Part shown: piece after piece, positions 48,325 through 59,308 of the stretch
Numbering within the stretch: the stretch's first letter is position 1
How the letters are laid out: each line of letters opens with the position of its first letter
DNA from: Cyathus striatus
Taxonomy: Eukaryota > Basidiomycota > Agaricomycetes > Agaricales > Nidulariaceae
Reading direction: 5' to 3'
Assembly: GCA_025738555.1 (NCBI GenBank)
Contig: JAOVFP010000008.1
Span: 2,356,001 to 2,420,000 of the forward strand
Length of the DNA stretch: 64,000 nucleotides
Notes under the pieces: model-generated
The model's database searches: none
The model's input: only the letters and a program-made list of their open reading frames with translations
What the model was told of the DNA's origin: nothing
Translations under genes and position numbers: made by a program

Positions 48325-50148
48325 CCCAATCTTCAGTCAAGGTTCCACACATTCATACTATTAGTTCCAATATATCCTGTCTTTCAATTCATCAGACAAT
48401 TTCTAACTATGCTACTTGTAGGTTGCTTTTTAATATCTCTACTTGCTATCTGTTATTCCCTTACAATTGTTTTTTACTGAGTAACATAGTCTTCCATTGT
48501 GAAGGAATTAACTCAAGGACAAGTGAAAAGTGACTTCCTAGAACATTGTAGTTAGTAAAGTAAAATGATATCAAATACTTATTTTGATTAAATTGAGATT
48601 ATGTGTAAATGCTTCCTATTGACTTGTAACTCAGAACTCAGAAAATTCACTGTTAAGGTAGGACTTAGTAATTTCCAATACTCTTATGTAAGCATATTAC
48701 ATAAATGCCAAAACAAGCTAAATCTGCAGTTCATGAAAAAAATTATAGATGTTATTAAAAATTATCAATAGTCTATGATGGTCAAAGTTCATATTTATAT
48801 TGCCATGCAACTTTTTGCATGAGGTCACAATTTTTTACATGAGGCTAAAAGTCTTTCTTCAGCACAACTTTTTCTTCAGTTGTAGAGGTCCATTTGGTTC
48901 TAATAGGTCATGTTTACTTTAGTTTATGTTACTCAATATAAATACCCTTACATATTTGTACTCTAACTCTTACTTTTGCACCCTCATCATAGACAGTAAT
49001 AACAACTGGTCTGAAGTATGTTGTGTGCCCTGTAGAGGATAATAACCTCTACACTTTTTTACTTCACCTCTCTTATTGTCTACTCACTCATCTCTTACCT
49101 TTGACTGTGATCTTTTCTGATCACTTATCACCACCAGTGCCTATCACCATCAAGATCAAGGAATGCCTATGGCACTCCTGATGGGTTACCACTGACAATA
49201 CATTGTTGGAGAGTATGAAATCCCTATTAGTAATCAAGTTGTGTACTCCACCTGCAGATACAAAACTGACAGAAAGTCATGAATCTTCTAAACAGGAGCT
49301 GTCCTTCATGTCCTCTATGGACATTCTTCATGGGATTTGGTGAGGGCTCCATTGGCAAGGGCTTTGGCATCCTCATTTTGTTTTGTTCTACACTTCATAG
49401 GGTTTTAGAATATGGGGGTGAGTGAACTTTTTTCTTGTCATTGTGGAAAACTTAGACCTCAATTCTCCCTCCAAGCTGTTTACTCACTTTTCTCTAGCTT
49501 CAGGTTTGTTCATTTGCACTATAGATTGTACCTGAGGCTTTTACTGGTATTCTATTTTCTGTTGGACCCATGTGATATCTTGTGGTGTTCTTTCTTTCTG
49601 CTTATATCCTTTGTCACCTTGGGTTCTTTTGTATTTCAGACTTGACACTGGTACATATGAGAGATGTGTGTCTTAGGTACATGGAGAGGATACTAGTTTT
49701 GATGTATGGGAGTTGGACACACCACTGCAGGAGTTTTGGGGTGTTGTTATTGTATAGCTTCATTTTGTCATGTACAGTGATTTTCTTCTGTATGTGGTGA
49801 GGTGGAATTTCCATTGCTGTGATCTTGGCTGTGAAATATTTTGTTCTCAGTCATAATTGCAAGTCTATTGTCTCTGCAAAGGCTATATTGGCAAATGTAG
49901 TTTCAATGGGCTTGCTGCATGGTCCAAGGTTGCCACTACCTTTTTTTCTCTATACTCATTTATTCTACCAATCCTTGTACTTTCACAGCTCATATTACAA
50001 ATAGCAGGTCATCAAGTCCCCCTTCCACACCACAAATCAAAATAGGTCATCAACTATTCAATGTAACTACTGTCAATTTTTGGAAGTTCCTCTCTCTTAC
50101 CTAATTTTAAGTCTAAACCACAATGTCTTAACCTGTATTATCCTTCAG
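48325..50148. other. LTR-like fragment then unassigned CpG-poor DNA
   Basis: 48497-48660 matches the start of the LTR-like element at 18869 (TGTGAAGGAATTAACTCAAG, then TGCTTCCTATTGAC and GTAACTCAGA). From there to about 50148 only short frames are present and no family is recognised. Confidence 0.4.
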
Positions 50149-50523
50149 GTATGTTTATCCATCATACAACCAACACATCATAATGCTCTCATAGATTACT
50201 TTAATATACACATCTGGCCTCTTTCCACTAAAGCAGCTTATGACACAATGCCTAAATTTTATGCTACACATAGTATCAATCATCCTGCAGGTTACTACAA
50301 CAACAAAATTAAAATTCATGCTGTCAATTATCAATGCTGCCTTGTTAATGCAACTGTGGAAATCCACTTTGAACTTAATCATTGTGAGATTCCCCATATA
50401 ACTCACAATGGTACACCTTACCACCTCTACTCAGCTGATCTGGTAGCAATCTACACTGTCCTTCCTCCTCTTCCTAATATTGTTTCTCCTCCTGCCACAT
50501 GTAAACCCATCACCAAAAAATAA
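50149..50523 (+). CDS. Hypothetical protein fragment
   Basis: An open frame of about 125 codons continues without a stop through CpG-poor DNA. It reads IIQPTHHNALIDYFNIHIWP, KIKIHAVNYQCCLVNATVEI and LYSADLVAIYTVLPPLPN, ending ITKK. A possible acceptor (CCTTCAG) lies just before it. The composition is protein-like, but no domain is recognised. It may be a terminal exon of a gene or an unrecognised transposon protein. Confidence 0.3.
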   Translation, partial: VCLSIIQPTHHNALIDYFNIHIWPLSTKAAYDTMPKFYATHSINHPAGYYNNKIKIHAVNYQCCLVNATVEIHFELNHCEIPHITHNGTPYHLYSADLVAIYTVLPPLPNIVSPPATCKPITKK

Positions 50524-52329
50524 AAACAAAATGATCACTCATCTCCTCAACAGAACAAGGGAACATAAATTAAAGTCACAAAAACCTGAAAGATTAAAAT
50601 TTAGCACTAGCTCACTCCATATAATTTGTAAAATGTATTTTATGTATTACTTACTGAGATCAACTGATCGTTTGTACACCAAAACTTGATTTTACATTTA
50701 CATTACATTTAGTCTGCTGCAATTGAATCTAACTACATAGACTTGTATGCAGTACATAAGACATTATATGTGCAATGTTTCAAGAGAAAAGAATGAAAAA
50801 TAAAGCTTTTGTATATGTTTTCCTGTTCTTGAGGGTTTTCAGATCATATCAGTCCCTTGTACAGTGTCACACCTGGCATGACAGGCACATAACAGCAATA
50901 ACGATACATGATCTCTGGCACCACTTGTAGTGCTCTGCTTGTCAGAATCAGACATACTCCTCTTCTTCCTTCTCTTCCTCTTCAGTGCTTGTCCTCCCCA
51001 AACTGTAGACATCTGTGTTATCATCCGATTCATCTCTGCTCTCATTCACTTGGTTTAAATTTAGCTTAGGCAGAGGAATTTCAGCTTCCAAAGGGCCTCT
51101 CTTTGGCTTGTCCCACCTAGGAGCTTGTCCTAGCTCTGCTCTCTCGTCGCTCTCCACCTCCCAGTCATACATAAACTCTTTGAAGCATTCTTTGAGCTTA
51201 TTATTTTGATTTTTTCAATGCTGATCTTGCCATTTCCATTTCTCCATGTGTGCATGGTATTCAACATGAGCATTTTTCTTTCATGCTTTTTCCTGTTCCT
51301 GAGCATCTTCTTCCAGACTATGTGCCACAACCATATCAATGAACTCAGGATCTGTTACTAGTCTTGAAAGCCCATCTCGCATAGGTTTTGATCGCTTCTG
51401 AGCCTTTGATTCCTTCTCAAATAGCTGTTTTCTAACATGAGCACAGTAGGCTGTTTGTAAAATGATTGCAGCTTGCTGTCCCTGGAGAACCCCCTTCTGG
51501 TATGCTGTTTTTATATCAGCTTCTCAAAGTGCTACTGCCTTCTGTAGCTGATTGTGTATCAAGAAGAGAATCTGAGTGTCTCTTGATAGGTGATATCAAT
51601 AGTGGATCAAGCATAGGAGGTTCAGTTAATGATGTGAGTGGGATGGAATCAAATAGAGGATGCTCAAGCTTGAGTACACAAGCAAAAGAATCCACAAGAG
51701 AAGCTGGTATGAGACCTGTAGTAGTTGTGTGTTCATGATTTTCAGTAATTGCAGGTTCATTCTCCTGCTCTGCAGGGACAAGTAAGTCAAGTGTCATATT
51801 TGTAAACAGTTGGTTAGCATTTTGAAGTGGTGTTGCAAATGTCAGTGGCATTGCAGCCTGTAGAGTTGTTACTTTACTGGGGGCCATGTCTTTCTTCTGT
51901 AAAATATCCTGGTTGAATGGACAAACACCTGTTGCCTGAAATGCAGACTTAACATTGTCTGGAGGAGGACCTGACACTGACCCACATTCTCAGTAGAATC
52001 CAGTGAGATTCTCATGAGATTATCTGATACTCCAGTGAGAATCCAGTGAGAATATAGTGATAGAATGAGAGAGTAGAGAGAGTTCAGTGAGAGTTTACTG
52101 AGACTACAGTGAGAAAATGTATGATTTTCATCTCAGTAAAATCTCACCTAATTCTCATTGGGTGAGAATCTCTGAGAGTCTAGTGATAATATAATGAGAT
52201 GAATCTCAGAGAGTCCAATGAGAATCTAGTGAGAGTAAGTCACTGGACTCTCAGTACAGTCTCTGACATTTAACTCTGTTGTTACAAATTCCCACACAAC
52301 ATTTCATAAGATATCTCTGCACCAAAGCA

Positions 52330-53100
52330 GTCACATGACCTGTGTGACATCTTGAAAAAGCGTGATATGTTGGAAAATGTTGGAAAAAGCGCAACATGTG
52401 TGGTATGTGTGACATATCATAGCCATCACACTTGTCACACTTTTCCCAACATTGTCCAATATGTCACACTTTTTCTAACATTTTCTAAACATGTGGAAAA
52501 TGTTAGAAAAAGTGTAGTGCCTAAGCTGTACCTAGACTCTATTGTCACACATGTGTGAAAGTGTGACATGTTTGGAAAAGCGTGACATATTGGAAAATGT
52601 TTGGGGAAAGCGTGACATGTGTGACAAGCGTGGGAAAAAGTGTCACATATCATAACCATCACACTTGCCACACTTTTCCAACATGTCACACTTTTCCCAC
52701 ACTTGTCACACATATCACGCTTTCACACATATAGTTGGAAAATGTTGGAAAAGTGTGACATGTTGGAAAAAGTGTGGCAAGTGTGAATGCTGGAAAAAGT
52801 GTGACATGTTGGGAAAAGCGTGACATGTGTGACATGTTGGAATAAGTGTGATATGTGTGTCATATTATAGCCATCACACTTGTCACACCTTCGGTATACT
52901 GTCACATTGTGACAAATGTGACAAGATGTGTCACCAAGTGTGACATGTTGGAAAAGCGTGACATGTGTGACATCCAACATTTTTCAACATGTTACACATG
53001 TCACACATGTCACGCTTTTTCTAACATGTTACACTTTTTCCAATATTTTCCAATATGTCACACTTTCACACATGTGTGACATGTGTGATGACTGTGGGAA
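52330..53100. repeat. GTGTGACATGTTGGAAAA minisatellite, both orientations
   Basis: Degenerate tandem units alternate in direct and inverted orientation, so the stretch can form several hairpins. The repeated six-frame reading FQHVTHVTLF is a by-product. Confidence 0.85.
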
Positions 53101-53185
53101 ACATGTTACAACTATGACAATAGAGTCTAAGTACAGCTTAGGCACTTGAGTTTAGTGCAGTTCAGGTAGAGTCTAGGTGCTCTAC

Positions 53186-53561
53186 TGTTAGGATTTCATC
53201 CCTTATCTAATCTTTTATCTAATCACTATCTTATCTATGTCATGTGATTAGTCACATGACCTACAATGCGGACACCATGCATATCAACATATGTTACTCA
53301 TCATAACTGTGGGCACAGTTGCACAGTTCGACCATACATAGTACATGAGTTTCTAATGTAATTGCACAGTAGAACATGTGTTGTAGTGTAGGTTACATAC
53401 ATGTGATCTCCTCATGGATTCTTTCTATAAATACAGTCTTTCTTAGTTAGTATTTGATATTCTTGTGCTAGTTTATTCCAGATTAGCAATGAGACTCATT
53501 TCTTTCTCTTATTCAAGTGTTTAAGTTCGGCTTCGAGTATTTTGCTCGTCTGTCGCTAACA
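53186..53561. mobile_element. Solo LTR (376 bp) with 5-bp target duplication
   Basis: It starts TGTTAGGATTTCATCC and ends GTCTGTCGCTAACA, flanked by TCTAC on both sides (53181-53185, 53562-53566). A TATA-like TATAAATACAG lies near 53437. Copia-type ends are likely. It retains several CpGs while the element around it has almost none, so it arrived later. Confidence 0.9.
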
Positions 53562-54660
53562 TCTACTGATAGTGTAGTGAGACTCTCAATAGTCTGGTGA
53601 GAGTCCAGTGAGAGTCCAGTGATAACTGTGGGAGAGTGCAACATACTGGGTCTGGAGTAAGTGCCTTAATGTGGGCTGCACCATATACTTCCAGAAAATT
53701 TGTCTTGTCTACTGCACTTCCAGTTTCACATTCTTTAGTGTCACATTCCTCTGACCAGCATTTCTTCAAGACACTAAAAATAATCACATCAAGTCCTTGA
53801 TAGACATGAGTGGTATGTGGTGGGTAACAGAGGACACTAATGTTATGGTCTCATGCATATTCAAGAAATTCATGAGTATAGTGTGAGTTGTGCCTGTCTA
53901 CAAGCAGTAGCCATTGTTGTCCTCTTGCTTTAGCTTTTGTTTTTTTATCAAAATCTTCAATTCAAAGTCGACCAATTTCCCCATCAGTTCAGCCTTTGCA
54001 GGAGTATCCAAGTCTACAAGATGAATTGTTAGCATTTGTACATGCATTGTGTAGATAATTTATAACTTACAAAGCCCTTGAAGGGTTATTCTGGTGCCAT
54101 TCAGGAAGATAACCTTTTCCCTTGTAAATAACTGCTGGTGCAATACTGGATCCATCAGCTGCTATTGTAACAATAACAGTAATAGTCTCCCAGCTACCAC
54201 CACATTGTTGATGTGGTGGGGCCTGTCCAGCATGTCCTATAACACACTCATGAACACCTGAATTAGGTTGAAATCCAGTTTCATTTGCAGCCCAAATACA
54301 TTCAGGTTCAACACCTTCCAGCTCCTTTTTGAGAAGGTCAAACCAGAGATTATGTGTAGTTTCATTTACAGCCTGTCCTTGAACAGACTCCAAAGTATGT
54401 GCCCAGCCCATCTTCAATCAATCTCTGTTAGCTGCAATAAACCTGTGGGTCCAGTTCTGCCCAACTCCTTTAAATTCATCACCAATCCAAGCCTGAAGAA
54501 TGTGGTTTACATGCTCCTTTAAATGGCGATGACTGAGAGGGAATCCATGATCGGCACATTCAAGTACATAGTCAATGACAATCTTCCTTTCATCACCATT
54601 AAGCCAGTTTTTTTCAGCATTAAACTCTCTAATTGATCTCATGCCATTAAGGCAATTTTG

Positions 54661-57600
54661 CAGTATATTGCACTCCTCCACAAGATCAGGTGGACTTCAG
54701 GTAGACTTCTGAACTCCAGGTGGACTCTACTGGACTCTACTGGACTACAGGTGAACTCTAGTAAACTTCAGGTGGACTTCAGTTAGAGCCAACTACCTGG
54801 ACTCTACCTGGACTCTACATGTACTAAGTAGCTTAGACATTACCTGGAGTTCACCTGGACTCTACCTGGACTCTACCAGTACTAAGTAGCTTAGATATTA
54901 CCAGGGGTTCACCTGGACTCCAGCTGGACTCTACCTGAACTCTATCTGGACTCTATCTGAACTCTACCTGTACTAAGTAGCTTAGATATTACCTGGAGTT
55001 CACCTGGACTCTACCTGGACACTCTACCAGTACTAAGTAGCTTAGGCATTACCAGGGGTTCACCTGGACTCCAGCTGGACTCTACCTGAACTCTACCTGT
55101 ACTAAGTAGCTTAGATATTACCTGGAGTTCACCTGGACTCTACCTGGACTCTACCTGAAGTCTACCTGGACTCTACCAGTACTAAGTAGCTTAGACATTA
55201 CCAGGGGTTCACCTGGACTCTAGCTGGACTCTAGCTGGACTCTACCTGGACTCTACCTGTACTAAGTAGCTTAGATATTACCTGGAGTTCACCTGGACTC
55301 TACCTGTACTAAGTAGCTTAGACATTACCTGAAGTTCACCTGGACTCTACCTGGACTCTACCTGAACTCTACCTGGACTCTGCCTGTACTAAGTAGTTGA
55401 GACATTACCTGGAGTTCACCTGGACTCCAGCTGGACTCTACCTGAACTCTACCTGTACTAAGTAGCTTAGACATTACCTGAAGTTCACCTGGACTCTACC
55501 TGGACTCTACCTGAACTCTACCTGGACTCTACCTGAACTCTACCTGGACTCTGCCTGTACTAAGTAGTTGAGACATTACCTGGAGTTCACCTGGACTCCA
55601 GCTGGACTCTACCTGTACTCTACCTGTACTAAGTAGCTTAGACATTACCTGGAGTTCACCTGGACTCTACCTGGACTCTGCCTGTACTAAGTAGTTGAGA
55701 CATTATCTGAAGTTCACCTGGACTCCAGCTGGACTCTACCTGAACTCTACCTGTACTAAGTAGCTTAGACATTACCTGGAGTTCACCTGGACTCTACCTG
55801 GACTCTGCCTGTACTAAGTAGTTGAGACATTACCTGAAGTTCACCTGGACTCCAGCTGGACTCTACCTGAACTCTACCTGTACTAAGTAGCTTGGACATT
55901 ACCTGGACTCTACATGAATTCTACCTGTACTAATTAGCCAAGACACTACCTGGACACTACCTGAATACTACCTAGACTTTGTTTGTACTAGCAGCTGTGA
56001 CACTGTGTGTTGAGTGTAACACTATATATTGAGTGTGATTATGCATGGAGTGTGATATTATGTATTGAGTCTAACACTATGTGTTGAGTGTGTGTTGAGT
56101 GTGATACTGAGCATTGAGTGTGATACTATGCATCCAGTGTGACACTATGTATCTAGTGTGACACTCCTCTGAATGCATAGTGCCACACTCAATGCACAGT
56201 TTGACACTCAACACACACTCAACACATAGTGTTAGACTCAATACATAATATCACACTCAACACATAGTATCACACTCAATACATAGTCACAATCAATATA
56301 TAGTGTTACACTCAGCACACAGTGTCACAGGTAGAGTACAGATAGAGTCCAGGTGAACTCCAGGTAATGTCTAAGCTACTTAGTACAGGTAGAGTCCAGG
56401 TAGAATCCAGCTGAAGTCCAGGTGAACTCCAGGTAATGTCTCAACTACTTAGTACAGGCAGAGTTCAGGTAGAGTCCAGGTGAACTCCAGGTAATATATA
56501 AACTACTTAGTACAGGTAGAGTCCAGGTAGAGTCCAGGTGAACTCCAGGTAATATCTAAGCTACTTAGTACAATTAGAGTCCAGCTAGAGTCCAGGTGAA
56601 CCCCTGGTAATGCCTAAGCTACTTAGTACTGGTAGAGTCTAGGTAGAGTCTAGGTAGAGTTCAGGTAGAGTCCAGGTAGAGTCCAGGTGAACTCCAGGTA
56701 ATGCCTTAGCTACTTAGTACTGGTAGAGTCCAGGTAGAGTCCAGGTAGAGTCCAGGTAGAGTCCAGCTGGAGTCCAGGTGAACCCCTGGTAATGCCTAAG
56801 CTACTTAGTACTGGTAGAGTCCAGGTAGAGTTCAGGTAGAGTCCAGGTAGTGTCCAGGTGAACTCCAGGTAATATCTAAGCTACTTAGTACAAGTAGAGT
56901 CCAGGTAGAGTCCAGGTGAACCCCTGGTAATGTCTAAGCTACTTAGTACTGGTAGAGTCCAGGTAGACTTCAGGTAGAGTCCAGCTAGAGTCCAGGTGAA
57001 CTCCAGGTAATATCTAAGCTACTTAGTACAGGTAGAGTTCAGGTAGAGTCCAGGTGAACCCCTGGTAATGTCTAAGCTACTTAGTACTGGTGAAGTCCAG
57101 GTAGAGTTCAGGTAGAGTCCAGGTAGAGTCCAGGTGAACTCCAGGTAATGTCTAAGTTACTTAGTACAAATAGAGTTCAGGTAGAGTCCAGCTGGAGTCC
57201 AGGTGAACCCCTGGTAATGTCTAAGTTACTTAGTACAGGTATAGTCCAGGTAGAGTCCAGCTGGAGTCCAGGTGAACCCCTGGTAATGTCTAATCTACTT
57301 AAAACAGGTAGAGTCCAGGTAGAGTCCAGCTGGAGTTCAGGTGAACTCCAGGTAATGTCTAAGTTACTTAGTACAGGTAGAGTCCAGGCACTCAATAGTC
57401 CAGTATTCTACCTGAAGTCCAGTGGCTTAAATCAGTGATTTCCAGGTGATTTCCAGTAGTCCACCTGAAGTCCAGGTTTGTACCTGAACTGTCCTGTACT
57501 GCACCTGAACTCAACCTGAACTGTACACAGAATAGCAGTATTCATAGTTCAGGTGGAGTCCAGTGATGTTCAGGTAGAGTCCAGGTAGAGTCCAGGTAGA

Positions 57601-57686
57601 GTCCAGGTAGAGTACTGGACCTCAGGTGGACTTCACTGGACTTCAGGTGGACTCCACCTAATTTCGTGGAGGAGTGCAATGAACTC
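54661..57686. mobile_element. hAT-like minisatellite foldback element 2 (3 kb), perfect 8-bp target duplication
   Basis: CAATTTTG flanks both ends (54653-54660, 57687-57694). The left end is CAGTATATTGCACTCCTCC and the right end, read inward, GAGTTCATTGCACTCCTCC. The left arm (54690-55980) repeats CTGGACTCTACCTG and the right arm (56330-57420) its inverse CAGGTAGAGTCCAG. A higher-order unit of about 90-110 bp is marked by GTACTAAGTAGCTTAGACAT. The centre (55980-56330) is a palindromic set of GTGTGACACTATG-type repeats. It carries no gene. Confidence 0.88.
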
Positions 57687-58745
57687 CAATTTTGTAGAGT
57701 GTTGAAATTGATTTTGATGTCCTCCCCACTAGCATCTCAGTACTCTTTCATTATTTCATCACATATTGTGCGCAGTCCTTTGGGCTTATTAGGTGTAGAT
57801 GGACTATCCTGTTCTTCTTGATAGTGCTCTACACCTTCTTGTATCATAGCCTCCTTCACATTTGCCACCTGGATCTTTCTTGCTGCAGCAGACTCCGCTT
57901 TAACCATAATTTGAGATAAGATGTGTGTGTTGGTGATACACTGATGGTGAGATCGATGGTTAAAAAGGGGGGGAACACAACTTGCATCCTAACTCTCACT
58001 TATATCAATACAATATATTGATAGACCACCAATAGAATGCCTTGGAGCAACCTTGAAGCTATAATATCTCATTGCCTTGCATGGCATGACCTTCTGAGAA
58101 GCATGTCACCAGATGTGACATATGTGACACATTCCATCAGTGTGACATGATGTGACACCTGATCTTCTACCTTCTTGATCCTCAGAGAAGAAATCATATT
58201 TCCACAATGTCAGGAGTATATTTTTGGAAACAACAGAATGGAATTACAACTATAGCATGGTACATGTGTTTTAATCCCAATTTGACGCATCAAGAGATGT
58301 ATAGTAGGTAGTGAGGAGTGAAATAAAATTTTCAAAAATAGGAAAAATGCACTATAATGGACATATGTAATTAAATAGATACTTGGTCTGAAAAAAACAT
58401 ATGTGTAGTGGAAGAAGACACTGTACAAGGGAGTGGTACTGTACAAAGGACTGGTTGGACTCAGTATCCAGCAACAAGTACATCTGTTGCTTACTAATAT
58501 TTCCCTTATTCAAACCACTGTAAGCAAGGTTTTCATCAACAATGTTGATGCTTCCAAGTCTGAATCTGTACCCCATAATCCATTGGTATCTGAATACAAC
58601 ATACTCAGATATGGATCATAATGGATCAACCCATGCACAGGCCTAAAGTACATACACTGTAACTACAGCCAAGTATACAAAATGTTCCCACTGTAATTAC
58701 AGTGAATTATTATAAGGATTACAAGATTACCCTATCTAGTGCAAT

Positions 58746-59100
58746 TATACTTGCTTGCTTGTAGTGAAATCCTATATTGTGGAGGAAGATTTGGTAGGTG
58801 GTTATTTTGCCACTGATTGTTGAGCTGCATGTATTGCATAAGACACTTGCTCAACAGCAGGAGAAGCAAAGGGAGGAGAGTGAGGAGTGAGTATTGCACT
58901 ATCCATGTGTAAGGGTTTATATTAGGATTGGAATTGGGTGGATTGGGACTTCATTATAATGCTACTATGCTTCATATTGTATATTTCATGGTTTAGAGGT
59001 TTGAATAGGTTGTGTATATAGTTGTTTTTGTAGATATTAGATTGGGATTTTGGTTGGAAGTTCAGTGTATTCTTGATAACTAGTGTTGAACATCCAGCAC
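58746..59100 (+). pseudogene. chk1: Third copy of the chk1 3' end, CpG-stripped
   Basis: It matches the last chk1 exon and 3' flank of copy A (about 4210-4545) and copy B (about 36640-36960), including GCTTGTAG before the exon and the TGA at the end of the gene. Nearly all CpGs of copies A and B are TG or CA here (for example TTTCGCGGTTT against TTTCATGGTTT). Upstream chk1 exons are absent. It also shows the empty site for the solo LTR of copy A. Confidence 0.85.
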
Positions 59101-59308
59101 AATTCCAAGGTCAGTTTTTTTTCTTTTTGAGATATCAACCTACCCTACCTACCTATAGAAGATGACTAATCCGATCAATTTCCTAATATGGAAGATATCT
59201 ATTTTTATCTTGTCTTGACTAAGTTTACTAACTCCTGACAATACTAGTAGCTACTAGTTACTATGACATTTCAGAAAAAACTATAGTATGAAGTACTCTA
59301 ATGCAACT

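Larger units (their letters stand above)
30955..48570 (+). repeat. Segmental duplication, copy B
   Basis: Second copy of the 288-12609 segment, in the same orientation and separated from copy A by about 18 kb. It is longer because of four copy-specific insertions: unknown sequence at 33013-33822, a foldback element at 35437-36621 with a second one nested in it at 35648-36379, and a hAT transposon at 37189-41522. Three of these have target duplications, and copy A shows the unoccupied state at the outer sites. The copies differ by many substitutions and small indels, so the duplication is not recent. Confidence 0.93.
51965..53649. mobile_element. hAT-like minisatellite element 1 (1.7 kb), perfect 8-bp target duplication
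   Basis: GTCTGGAG flanks it on both sides (51957-51964, 53650-53657). Removing it plus one target copy rejoins the pogo frame exactly (LTPD to NVKSAF). The right end, read inward, is CAGTATGTTGCACTCTCCCA, nearly the same as the end of the element at 54661. The body is tandem GTGAGAGTCCA-type repeats at both ends, then GTGTGACATGTTGGAAAA-type repeats. A solo LTR (53186-53561) is nested in it. Confidence 0.85.
50948..57907 (-). pseudogene. pogo-like transposase 2, split by two insertions
   Basis: It starts MVKAESAAARKIQVANVKEA. The N-terminal part runs to GEDIKINFNTLQN, where the 54661-57686 element lies. It continues with GMRSIREFNAEKNWLNGDER, GFPLSHRHLKEHVNHIL and VGQNWTHRFIA. The DDE domain has ECIWAANETGFQPN (Asn-Glu where Asp-Glu is usual), SSIAPAVIYKGKG, and QGLDVIIFSVLKK. 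After AHIKALTPD the 51965-53649 element intervenes, and the frame resumes as NVKSAFQATGVCPFNQ, then a basic and an acidic tail ending EEEEKEEEEYV. TGA stops at 57737 and 54418 fit lost CGA codons. The segment near 53800-54060 is more degraded. Confidence 0.8.
50850..58453 (-). mobile_element. pogo-superfamily DNA transposon 2, with nested insertions
   Basis: CAGTCCCTTGTACAGTGTC at 50850 has inverted partners at 58417-58435 (18 of 19 bases) and again, less exactly, at 58436-58453. TA is not seen at the outer edges, so the exact borders are uncertain. Inside is a minus-strand pogo transposase cut by two hAT-like minisatellite elements totalling about 4.7 kb. Without them the element would be about 2.9 kb. 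Confidence 0.65.

Noticed and set aside
52352..53149. Several open frames rich in Cys, His and Thr
   Set aside because: They arise from the GTGTGACATG minisatellite and have no protein signature outside the repeat.
52330..57420. Possible CRISPR array because of regularly spaced repeats
   Set aside because: Units are degenerate, lack unique spacers of constant length, occur inside transposon ends, and the genome is eukaryotic.
57148..57438. Repeat protein with SWSPGEPLVMSKLLST units
   Set aside because: It is a translation of the foldback minisatellite, with no start context and no domain.
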